Shown here in pieces: positions 15,665-25,375 of a stretch of DNA of 31,930 nt (the stretch's first letter is position 1; every line of letters starts with the position of its first letter). Both the position numbers and the translations under genes were made by a program. The DNA comes from an uncultured Collinsella sp. GTDB lineage: Bacteria > Actinomycetota > Coriobacteriia > Coriobacteriales > Coriobacteriaceae. Under the pieces are notes generated by a model that worked only from the letters and a program-made list of their open reading frames with translations, was not told the origin of the DNA and did not search any database. The stretch is taken from NCBI GenBank assembly GCA_902496115.1, contig CABUZK010000018.1, positions 1 through 31,930 of the forward strand, read 5' to 3'.

Positions 15665-16630
15665 ATGGCTGATAAGAACCCTTTGACTCCGGAAGAAGTG
15701 ACGGAGTTATTCTCCGAAATCGATGCATCCGGCGTCTTGGATCCTACGCTTGCCAAAAAGCGTACCGAGCGCATGCGCGAGAAAGAGGCCGCCGTCAAGC
15801 GCGGTGACAAGGCGACGCTGGCGCGGCTGCGCAGCGAGGATCGCGCGAGCCAGGCAAAACATATCGACCCACTGTCCGAGGACGACCCTTCGGGCTCGCA
15901 GGTGAGCCATACCATTACGAAGACCGCCATGGCCGTGGTTATCGGCATTTTGGTGCTGATTGTGGGCATGCAGATTGGCTACGGCGTGATGCGACGTCTG
16001 AATACCGCGAACCTTTCCGAAAGTGTTTCGGTGGATACCGTTTCGACCGCGCTCAAGGGTGGACTTGAATGGGGCAATGGCTTTACGCAGTTCCCGCTCG
16101 ATTTTACCGTCGACGAGGCAGATGAGCGCACGGGCACGGTTGAGGTGACGGTGCTGGACACGTCTTCTGCCAATGAACTCGAGCTGCTGTCCAACGGTCA
16201 GATTCAGGCGGCGGCGCTCGCAACCAACGCCCTGCTCAACGACAAGATCGACCGTGTGGTGTATAACGTTCACGCCTATATCGACGAGGACAGCAGGATC
16301 CAGCATGATTCCTTCTTTGGCATGTTTCCTGCTCAGGGGCACCAAAGCGCCATCCTGACGTTCGTTTGGACCAAGAGCTCGTCCAACGCCACGAGTATCG
16401 ACTGGAAGATGCGCATCGTAAGCATGGACGACACCATTGCCGAGCGCATTCAAAAACAGGTCAACTCGGTTTCATCGCTGATCGAGGACCCGGTGGTGAG
16501 CCAGACCAAGATCACGGAGGAGCAGGCCGAGCGCGATCTTGAGCATCGTCTGCACGGTCGAGAGATCTTCCGCGGCGGAAAGCCCGATCGCACGCCGTCC
16601 GAGCTGCTGGAGCAGGACAAGCAAAAGTAG
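15665..16630 (+). CDS. single-pass membrane protein of unknown function
   Basis: No family is recognised. The 321-residue product has a charged, mostly helical cytosolic part (residues 1-82), one strong membrane helix at about 86-108 and an extracytoplasmic region of about 210 residues with alternating strands (TGTVEVTVLDTSSANELELL, AAALATNALLNDKIDRVVY, then SAILTFVWTKSSS). The layout suggests a sensor or an envelope accessory protein. AGGAAG precedes the ATG, and the gene is close behind the ABC exporter, so the two are probably co-transcribed and may work together. A hairpin terminator follows. Confidence 0.75.
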   Translation: MADKNPLTPEEVTELFSEIDASGVLDPTLAKKRTERMREKEAAVKRGDKATLARLRSEDRASQAKHIDPLSEDDPSGSQVSHTITKTAMAVVIGILVLIVGMQIGYGVMRRLNTANLSESVSVDTVSTALKGGLEWGNGFTQFPLDFTVDEADERTGTVEVTVLDTSSANELELLSNGQIQAAALATNALLNDKIDRVVYNVHAYIDEDSRIQHDSFFGMFPAQGHQSAILTFVWTKSSSNATSIDWKMRIVSMDDTIAERIQKQVNSVSSLIEDPVVSQTKITEEQAERDLEHRLHGREIFRGGKPDRTPSELLEQDKQK

Positions 16631-16653
16631 TCCGCAGCCACATAGAACGATGC

Positions 16654-16693
16654 CATCCCGCGTGAGCCGCAAGCCCACGCGGGATGATTTTTC
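16654..16693 (+). terminator. terminator of the ABC exporter operon
   Basis: An 11-bp stem (16654-16664 with 16676-16686) and loop of 11 precede ATTTTTC. The last stem bases and the T tract are shared with the left arm of the 16684-16790 inverted repeat. Confidence 0.85.
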
Positions 16694-16790
16694 TGGGACG
16701 GGGATTAAAAAATCATTCTGTCATGTATGCAGTTGGCGACAAAGCCCTGCTCTCAGAATGATTTTTTAATCCCCGTCCCAGAAAAATCAT
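16684..16790. repeat. BIME-like pair of REP hairpins: perfect 37-bp inverted repeat
   Basis: Arm 16684-16720 is an exact reverse complement of arm 16754-16790, with a 33-base centre. Each arm is itself a hairpin: its ends (TGATTTTT and AAAAATCA type) pair over about 9-10 bp around a GGGACGGGG core. Two inverted REP-like units are the BIME arrangement. No open frame is present and no transposase is in the window. Confidence 0.8.
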
Positions 16791-16840
16791 TATGCACAGG
16801 AAGTCATAATTATCATTTTGTAAACAATTCTATGTAATTA

Positions 16841-16869
16841 ATGCCATGGGCGATGCTTGCGGTTAGAAT
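16841..16869 (+). promoter_or_regulatory. promoter of carAB
   Basis: ATGCCA (16841-16846, 4 of 6) and TAGAAT (16864-16869, 5 of 6) are spaced by 17 bases. The inferred transcript starts near 16876 and has a leader of about 50 bases containing the PyrR-type hairpin. Confidence 0.55.
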
Positions 16870-16886
16870 ACCGCGAGGCCTAACTA

Positions 16887-16927
16887 CACACCTTTAAGCC
16901 GGTCCTGTGAGACCGGGAAGGAGAACT
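16887..16927 (+). promoter_or_regulatory. PyrR-binding hairpin in the carA leader
   Basis: The leader reads CCTTTAA, then a stem CCGGTC (16899-16904) with GACCGG (16911-16916) and loop CTGTGA, then GGGAAGGAG. The order CCUUUAA, then GUCCUGUGAGAC, then the Shine-Dalgarno site resembles PyrR binding loops, whose core is UCCNGNGAGG. The hairpin ends two bases before AAGGAG, so PyrR bound in the presence of UMP would block ribosome entry, as described for translational repression of pyr genes in Mycobacterium smegmatis. No competing terminator is seen. Confidence 0.7.
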
Positions 16928-18433
16928 ATGGCGAACAACCATATTGCGGGCGCTGCCGCCCGCACCGTCGCGCCCAGCGAGCTGTGCCAGCGTATGCTGG
17001 CTAAAACCAGCAAGGGCACCTGCGGTCCCTGCATCCTGTATCTTGAGGATGGGACCATTTTTTATGGCCGTGCATGCGGTGCCGAGGGTACCGCAACCGG
17101 CGAGGTCTGCTTTAACACGTCGCTCGAGGGCTACTTTGAGGTCATGACCGACCCGAGCTATGCCGGCCAAATCGTAACCATGACCTATCCGCAGATCGGC
17201 AACTACGGTATTGACGAGACCGATGTCCAGTCGGCCTTCCCCGGCGATACCGCTCGCCCCGCGAGCGCTCCCGCCATGCGCGGCATGGTCGTCCACGACA
17301 TGTGCGTCACGCCTTCTAACTGGCGCTCGACCGTCAGCGTGCCGGAGTACCTGCGTGCGCACGGCATCGTCGCTATCGAGGGCGTCGACACCCGCGCTCT
17401 CGTGCGCCACCTGCGCGACAACGGTTCCAAGATGGGCATAATCTCGACGGAGATCTTTGACGTTGACGAGCTTGCCGAGCGCCTGTCCGCCGCGCCTACG
17501 CTGGTCGGCGAGAACCTGGTCAAGACCGTGAGCTGCCCTGAGCCCCACGCTTTTGCCGCGAGCGACCTGCCCGCTACGCATGACTTTGCGCTTGCCCCTG
17601 TCGCTCCTGCCCGTCACAAAGTGGTCGCCTACGACTGCGGTGTGAAGCGCGGCATTCTGGAGGGCCTCGTCCGCGCCGGCTGCGACCTTACCGTCGTGCC
17701 GTGGGATACGCCCGCGAGTGAGGTGCTCGACATGAATCCCGATGGCGTCTTTTTGTCCAACGGCCCCGGCGACCCCGATGCCGTGGTGGAGACCTACGAG
17801 CAGGTGCAGCAGCTGATCGGCAAGGTGCCGGTCTTTGGCATTTGCCTGGGTCATCAGATGATCAGCCTGGCCTGCGGCGCCCAGATGGAAAAGCTTAAGT
17901 TCGGTCACCGCGGTGGCAACCAGCCGGTCATGAACCTGGTAAGCCGTCGCGTGGAGATCACCGCACAAAACCATGGCTTTGGCCTGCTGTTCCCCAGCTT
18001 GGGCAAGCTTGTCCCCGAGCTTTCCGGCGGCGAGACCGAGCATGCGGCCGATGGAGATCTGCGCGTCTGGGTGCGCCGCGGAATCGCGCCGGTCGTGATG
18101 AACGAGCACTTTGGCCGCATTCGCCTGACACACGTGAACCTCAACGACGGCACCGCCGAGGGCATCCAGCTGCTCGACGCCCCGTGCTTCTCGGTCCAGT
18201 ACCACCCCGAGGCTTCGCCTGGCCCTACCGATGCCCACTATCTCTTTACCGCCTTTACGCGACTCATGGACGGCGAGGAGAACTATCTGGACATCGATAC
18301 CGCCAAGGACCGCCTTGCCGGCTGGAATTTCGCCGATAGTGGTTCCGCCGTTCTACCGAACGGCGGACCTGTCGACGCTGCGGCTGCATCTGGCACATCA
18401 TCTTGCCGTTCTGCTTCGGACGCGCGGGCATAA
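16928..18433 (+). CDS. carA: carbamoyl-phosphate synthase small subunit, extended form
   Basis: The small subunit hydrolyses glutamine and passes ammonia to CarB for carbamoyl phosphate, feeding pyrimidine and arginine synthesis. The N-terminal CPSase domain (YLEDGTIFYGRACG, FNTSLEGYFEVMTDPSY) is followed by a class I GATase with FGICLGHQ (Cys306) and QYHPEA (His426, Glu428). At 501 residues it exceeds the usual 360-400. It has an N-terminal extension, an insertion of about 40 residues at 356-400 just before THVNLNDGT, and a low-complexity Ala/Ser/Gly C-terminus of about 45 residues. ATG 16928 follows AAGGAG; a GTG at 16907 would lie inside the PyrR hairpin. carB follows after 98 bases. Confidence 0.96.
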   Translation: MANNHIAGAAARTVAPSELCQRMLAKTSKGTCGPCILYLEDGTIFYGRACGAEGTATGEVCFNTSLEGYFEVMTDPSYAGQIVTMTYPQIGNYGIDETDVQSAFPGDTARPASAPAMRGMVVHDMCVTPSNWRSTVSVPEYLRAHGIVAIEGVDTRALVRHLRDNGSKMGIISTEIFDVDELAERLSAAPTLVGENLVKTVSCPEPHAFAASDLPATHDFALAPVAPARHKVVAYDCGVKRGILEGLVRAGCDLTVVPWDTPASEVLDMNPDGVFLSNGPGDPDAVVETYEQVQQLIGKVPVFGICLGHQMISLACGAQMEKLKFGHRGGNQPVMNLVSRRVEITAQNHGFGLLFPSLGKLVPELSGGETEHAADGDLRVWVRRGIAPVVMNEHFGRIRLTHVNLNDGTAEGIQLLDAPCFSVQYHPEASPGPTDAHYLFTAFTRLMDGEENYLDIDTAKDRLAGWNFADSGSAVLPNGGPVDAAAASGTSSCRSASDARA

Positions 18434-18531
18434 GCCCAGCGCGCCCTCGCATCACGGCAACCTGATGCACCAGCTGCACCCTCGCTGACTTTTCCAAAAC
18501 ATTGAGTCAGCCTCTCTAGGAGGTTTTAAAC

Positions 18532-21846
<3,315 letters not shown>

Positions 21847-21858
21847 ACTGACCTGTCC

Positions 21859-21943
21859 GGCCGGGGCGGGGAGCCGAGTTTCCCCCTTCGCTCCGGCTGC
21901 AAGCAGAGTCGCTCAGTGGGAAACTCGGCCCCCCGCCCCGGCC
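21859..21943 (+). terminator. long hairpin after carB (terminator-like palindrome)
   Basis: Arms 21859-21884 and 21918-21943 match at 25 of 26 positions around a 33-base loop, starting 12 bases after the carB stop. There is no T tract. The extreme GC stem could stop polymerase or protect the mRNA end, or be a repeat element. Confidence 0.55.
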
Positions 21944-21989
21944 TGCGGTGACTTGGTTGCACCGTGTGCTGCCGAAGGGGCTTTGTGCG

Positions 21990-22220
21990 TCCGGTGGCAA
22001 TCAGGGTTCCGGCAACGGTGGGCAGACATCCGGCGGTTCGAACGATGGCGCCCAGGCGGGAAAGCCCGCTGGTGACAAGGCTCAGGGTGGCAAGTCCGCT
22101 AACTCACTTGCGAGCACCGGTGATCAAACGGTGGCGACCGTCGCCGCGATCGGCGGCCTGGGTGCCGCGATCGCCGCAATCGGAGTCTTTCTTGCTCGTT
22201 TCCGCCGCAAGGAAGACTAG
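21990..22220 (+). pseudogene. orphan C-terminal sortase-anchor fragment of a surface protein
   Basis: The in-frame product shows a Gly/Asn/Ser linker, KPAGDKAQGGK, the sorting-like motif LASTG (22107-22121), a membrane helix and RFRRKED. This aligns with the end of the GH31 protein (linker, KPAGDKAQGGK, IPNTGDQT, VGGLGA, RRNK tail), although the DNA has diverged. The frame is open from ATG 21948, but the first residues have no signal peptide and no likeness to the linker. It is best read as the tail of a lost cell-wall protein gene, not a working gene. Confidence 0.75.
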
Positions 22221-22253
22221 CGCGAGCGATTGACAATCGCACACGTTTCTCAA

Positions 22254-22281
22254 GAGGGCCGCGGTAACCGTCGCGGCCCTC
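22254..22281 (+). terminator. hairpin after the sortase-anchor fragment
   Basis: A perfect 10-bp GC-rich stem (22254-22263 with 22272-22281) with loop of 8 is followed by ACTTTACC. It is probably the terminator of the lost surface-protein gene, with a weak T tract. Confidence 0.6.
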
Positions 22282-22415
22282 ACTTTACCGGAGCGGTCTG
22301 AGGACTCGCGTCTTTCGCTTCGGACTGCTGCGCAGGGTCAATCAGGCGGAGATCTCACCCGTGTCGGGTTTGCGATAGCTTGGCGAACATAATTACGCGA
22401 AATCTAGGATTTCTC

Positions 22416-22455
22416 AAAAACGCGAAGTAGATGATATATTGTACTTCGCGTTTTT
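22416..22455. promoter_or_regulatory. operator-like palindrome upstream of the DUF4143-type ATPase
   Basis: Perfect 14-bp arms at 22416-22429 and 22442-22455 (core CGCGAAGTA / TACTTCGCG) flank the AT-rich GATGATATATTG. Related copies occur at about 22395 (ACGCGAAAT) and 22473 (GCGAAGTGG, next to the start codon). Spaced repeats around an AT-rich centre suggest a repressor site or mRNA hairpin controlling this gene. Confidence 0.5.
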
Positions 22456-22487
22456 CAGTTAATCTTAATTTTGCGAAGTGGATTGCC

Positions 22488-23699
22488 ATGAGACTTATTA
22501 ATCGCCCGTTCTACATGAGCAAGCTTTCCAAGGTGGCAGGTACGCCTGATATCAAGGTGATCACCGGAATCAGGCGATGCGGAAAATCGAAATTGCTTGA
22601 GACGTTTGCCAGCCAACTTCATTCAAACGACCCCTCGGCCAACGTCATACACGTCAACTTCAATCTACTTGAGTTCGAGCCGTTGGCGGAATACCATGCG
22701 CTGCATACATATGTGGAAAAGCACTATATTGAGGGTTGCCGGAATATCGTCATGATCGACGAGGTCCAGATGTGTGAAGGGTTCGAGCGGGCTATCAACA
22801 GTCTTCATGCGTCAGAGAAATATGACATTTACATCACGGGGTCGAACGCCTTTCTTCTCTCAAGCGACCTCTCGACGTTGTTCACGGGAAGAACGGTGGA
22901 GATCGAGGTCTTTCCGTTTTCACTTGCGGAGTTCTCGGCGTATCACGAGATCACTTCTCCAGCCGAGGCCCTTGCTCGCTATGTCCGCGAGGGAGGAATG
23001 CCGGGTTCCTATATCTACCAGGACGAAAGGATGCGTTTCTCATACATCTCGGATGTGCTTGAAACTCTTATCCTGCGCGACATCAGACAAAAATATCGTA
23101 TACGTAATGCGGAGCAGCTTAAACGTTCCTGCGAGTTCCTGATGGATAACGTCGGAAACATCTCTTCTCTCAAGGGGATGGCGGCCGAGCTTTCACGAGC
23201 GAACCTTAAGATAAGCGACAAGACGCTGGCTGTGTATATCGACTACCTGTGTAATGCGTTTGCGTTCTACCGGTTTCGTCGCTTTGACGTCTCAGGAAAG
23301 AAATACCTGTCGACGGGAGATAAATACTATCTGGCCGACCATTCGTTTCGCTACGCCGCGCTTGGCACGAAAAAGCTCGACTTTGGCCATGTTTACGAGA
23401 ATATGGTGGCAATCGAGCTTATGCGCCGCGGATGGGAAGTCTACGTGGGCGTTCTCTACCAAAAGGAAGTAGACTTTGTCGCCATCAGGCGTGACCGCCG
23501 TGTCTATATCCAGGTGAGTGACGACATTTCCCAAGAAGCGACGCTTGAGCGCGAGCTTGATCCGCTGCGACGGATTCGAGACGCCTATCCCAAGTGCGTC
23601 ATCGCCCGAACAGGGCACGAAACGACTGATTGGGATGGCATCAAGGTCGTCGACCTGGCACGATGGCTTATGGGTGAATCAGGCGAGCTGGCCGTCTAG
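22488..23699 (+). CDS. AAA-type ATPase with DUF4143-like C-terminus
   Basis: A 403-residue ATPase of the AAA_14 plus DUF4143 type. Walker A GIRRCGKS is at residues 27-34 and Walker B IVMIDEVQ, with Asp91-Glu92, follows; ITGSNAFLLSSDLSTLFTGR is the sensor region. The C-terminal domain ends in EVDFVAIRRDRRVYIQVSDD, which recalls a PD-(D/E)XK-like fold. Family members are common, patchily distributed and of unknown function. ATG 22488 starts the conserved part; GCGAAGTGG upstream is a poor binding site. Its base and codon use is richer in A/T than its neighbours, which suggests transfer. Confidence 0.88.
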   Translation: MRLINRPFYMSKLSKVAGTPDIKVITGIRRCGKSKLLETFASQLHSNDPSANVIHVNFNLLEFEPLAEYHALHTYVEKHYIEGCRNIVMIDEVQMCEGFERAINSLHASEKYDIYITGSNAFLLSSDLSTLFTGRTVEIEVFPFSLAEFSAYHEITSPAEALARYVREGGMPGSYIYQDERMRFSYISDVLETLILRDIRQKYRIRNAEQLKRSCEFLMDNVGNISSLKGMAAELSRANLKISDKTLAVYIDYLCNAFAFYRFRRFDVSGKKYLSTGDKYYLADHSFRYAALGTKKLDFGHVYENMVAIELMRRGWEVYVGVLYQKEVDFVAIRRDRRVYIQVSDDISQEATLERELDPLRRIRDAYPKCVIARTGHETTDWDGIKVVDLARWLMGESGELAV

Positions 23700-23726
23700 C
23701 ACGCGATGGCACGGGCTGAAACGAAC

Positions 23727-23790
23727 GAGCGATGATTTCGTCCCGCGAGGAGGCCAATACGGCCCTCTTCGAGGGACGGAATCCTCGCTC
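23727..23790 (+). repeat. imperfect long hairpin after the ATPase gene
   Basis: Outer arms 23727-23744 and 23773-23790 match at 16 of 18 positions, and the inner bases continue the stem (GAGGAGGCC against GGCCCTCTTC with a bulge). There is no T tract. It may end the ATPase mRNA or be another palindromic repeat. Confidence 0.5.
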
Positions 23791-23872
23791 GATCTCTTGG
23801 CGGGACATTTTGCTCGGTCGATGATCAACGGTTGGTGGAAAGCGATGCCTCGTCCGTGTCACTATTCCGTGA

Positions 23873-23906
23873 TTGCTGGTATTTTCTGCATGCTAAAATG
23901 AATGCA
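23873..23906 (+). promoter_or_regulatory. promoter and possible operator of the toxin-antitoxin operon
   Basis: TTGCTG (23873-23878) and an extended -10 TGCTAAAAT (23891-23899) are 15 bases apart. Inverted TGCAT (23887-23891) and ATGCA (23902-23906) flank the -10 box, as expected if the antitoxin represses its own promoter. Confidence 0.5.
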
Positions 23907-23933
23907 TAAAAGACTTTATATTTGGAGGTCTCG

Positions 23934-24254
23934 ATGCCTGCTTTAAAGATGCTCGACAATCTTGTTCCCATCAGCGATTTCAGTCACGGTAAGGGTCCCG
24001 CTGCGTTTTCGAGAGTGAGCAACGACAACCCGGTTGTAGTTTTGAAACACAACAAGCCGGCGTTCGTTATCGTGACGCCCGATGAATACCGAGAGGCTAA
24101 GCAGGCGGAGGAGGACCTCGCCTTGTTGACGTTGGCCCTTAAGAGGACGGCTGCGACAAGCGATGATGAACTCGTTTCCCTATCTGATGTTATGGCAGAG
24201 TTGGGTGTGGGCCAGGACGAACTCGATCAGATGGATGAGGTCGAGTTTGAATGA
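23934..24254 (+). CDS. type II antitoxin, Phd/YefM-like
   Basis: A 106-residue protein whose N-terminal part (VPISDFSHGKGPAAFSRV, then NPVVVLKHNKPAFVIVTPDEY) matches the DNA-binding Phd/YefM fold. The acidic C-terminal half (about residues 60-106) should wrap and block the toxin. It likely also represses the operon. GGAGG lies five bases before ATG 23934. The stop overlaps the toxin start by four bases (ATGA), the usual translational coupling in such pairs. Confidence 0.88.
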   Translation: MPALKMLDNLVPISDFSHGKGPAAFSRVSNDNPVVVLKHNKPAFVIVTPDEYREAKQAEEDLALLTLALKRTAATSDDELVSLSDVMAELGVGQDELDQMDEVEFE

Positions 24255-24601
24255 GCGGGTACGAAGTCGCTTTCTACCCGGATGCTCTCAAGGATCTCAA
24301 ACGTCTCGATGGTTCCCAGCGAAAACACGTGTTTAAGGCTATAGAAAGAATCAGAACGAACCCATTGCCGCAGAACGAAGGCGGATTCGGCAAGCCTCTT
24401 GGAAACAAGGCGGGCACGGATTTGACTGGCTTCATGAAAATCAAGCTCAGGGGAAGTGGCATTCGGATTGTGTACCGCCTCATTAAAATCAAAGGAAAAA
24501 TGGCCATCGTAGTGGTAGGCGCTCGTGAAGACATGGAAGCGTACCGAACCGCCCAAAGGCGTGCGATTGATTTCGAGAAGTGGGCGGAAGAGGCTCTCTA
24601 A
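24251..24601 (+). CDS. type II toxin, RelE/ParE superfamily
   Basis: A 116-residue basic protein with the RelE/ParE layout: YEVAFYPDALKDLKRLD at the N-terminus, a helical region, then KIKLRGSGIRIVYRLIK and MAIVVVGAREDMEAYR strands. RelE-type members cut mRNA on the ribosome and ParE-type members poison gyrase; the sequence alone does not separate the two. It overlaps the antitoxin gene by four bases, and a terminator follows after about 50 bases. A GC content below that of the core genes fits a mobile stability module. Confidence 0.88.
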   Translation: MSGYEVAFYPDALKDLKRLDGSQRKHVFKAIERIRTNPLPQNEGGFGKPLGNKAGTDLTGFMKIKLRGSGIRIVYRLIKIKGKMAIVVVGAREDMEAYRTAQRRAIDFEKWAEEAL

Positions 24602-24654
24602 CTTCATGGGTGAAAACAGGAATGCAGCGATGTGCTTCAGGTGTGCGAGTTTTG

Positions 24655-24693
24655 AAAGGCTCTGGTGATTCGGAGGTTCGCCAGAGCCTTTTT
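24655..24693 (+). terminator. terminator of the toxin-antitoxin operon
   Basis: An 11-bp stem (24655-24665 with 24681-24691) with loop of 15 runs into a T-rich tract at 24689-24693. The A-rich 5' side means it may act on both strands. Confidence 0.85.
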
Positions 24694-24713
24694 CTATCTG
24701 TGGACATTCCTCT

Positions 24714-24917
24714 TGGACAGTTAGTTCAGATACGTATTTTTCAGAGGACGTGTGGAGGCCAATTTGGGCACAATTGAGCTATTTTTGATAGTCTGGACCG
24801 ACAAAGACGCGCGGGCAATAGCGAGAAAGACCTATTATTAGGTCTAAAGCGACTTAAAACCAGTTTGTTAGCGCCAATTAGCACCGCCAAAATATACGTA
24901 TCTGAACTAACTGTCCA
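24714..24917. mobile_element. 204-bp MITE-like element with perfect 24-bp terminal inverted repeats
   Basis: Arm 24714-24737 is an exact reverse complement of 24894-24917; both begin at the outer edge with TGGACAGTTAGTTC. The inside is non-coding, lower in GC and holds a small hairpin (AGACCT/AGGTCT at about 24827-24844). No clear target-site duplication is seen. Size, perfect terminal repeats and lack of coding capacity fit a miniature inverted-repeat transposable element. The parent transposase is not in the window. Confidence 0.6.
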
Positions 24918-24951
24918 CCACCCTCCAACAACCTCCTATTCCAAATCAAAT

Positions 24952-25001
24952 CAGCCATTGTGCGTCATGGTAATTCCCGGTGGGTCGCGGGATGGCGGCT
25001 G
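24952..25001 (+). repeat. leader block repeated at the window end (copy 1)
   Basis: About 40-50 bases beginning CAGCCATTGTGCGTCATGG align with 31875-31924 at roughly three of four positions. This copy opens the long untranslated region before the GH31 gene. Confidence 0.55.
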
Positions 25002-25004
25002 CGA

Positions 25005-25067
25005 CTTTCCCTCAGGATAATTCGCGAAGCCCGGTTTCCGAGGGAAAGGTATTGGTTATGTAATACC
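25005..25067 (+). promoter_or_regulatory. two leader hairpins upstream of the GH31 gene
   Basis: A 9-bp stem (25005-25013 with 25040-25048) is followed by a 6-bp stem GGTATT/AATACC (25048-25053 with 25062-25067). They lie more than 300 bases before the GTG start, so they are regulatory only if transcription begins upstream of about 25000. Confidence 0.4.
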
Positions 25068-25110
25068 AGTTAAACAGTAAAAATATGCTTAAGTGGTATC
25101 TGGCTGGAGA

Positions 25111-25196
25111 ACCAATTGGTATCGTGTTTTAGACCCACCTCGCCATCTACGTTCGTTTTTATACCGCTGGGAGAATTCTAAATTTGGTTGCGCAAC
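25111..25196. promoter_or_regulatory. operator-like palindromes before the GH31 gene
   Basis: Two perfect 10-base palindromes occur: ACCAATTGGT (25111-25120) and GTTGCGCAAC (25187-25196). The second has the TTGCGCAA form with a central CG step used by several LacI-family sugar regulators. A possible -10 box TATGCT lies at 25205-25210. The stretch from 25211 to 25375 holds no gene and further short dyads (GTAC-n5-GTAC near 25277). Confidence 0.35.
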
Positions 25197-25375
25197 TGCT
25201 CCCGTATGCTGATTCAACCTAATAGGTGGCTATCTGGTTACTACCAGTTGACCCCTTGGTAACGGGTGGGCCAATTGTACGGAATGTACCGAACACCCCC
25301 CCCGTTTGATGCGTTCGCCCATGCTGCAGGGCGCGCGTCCGCGACACTTCCGCATGTCGGAGGGAAGGAGTCCAG

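Noticed and set aside
16684..16790. CRISPR-like repeats
   Set aside because: The repeat is a single inverted pair with no direct repeats, spacers or cas genes; no CRISPR array is seen anywhere in the window.
23518..23901. 127-residue open frame overlapping the end of the ATPase gene
   Set aside because: Starts inside the ATPase in another frame and runs through the hairpin and promoter of the toxin-antitoxin operon.
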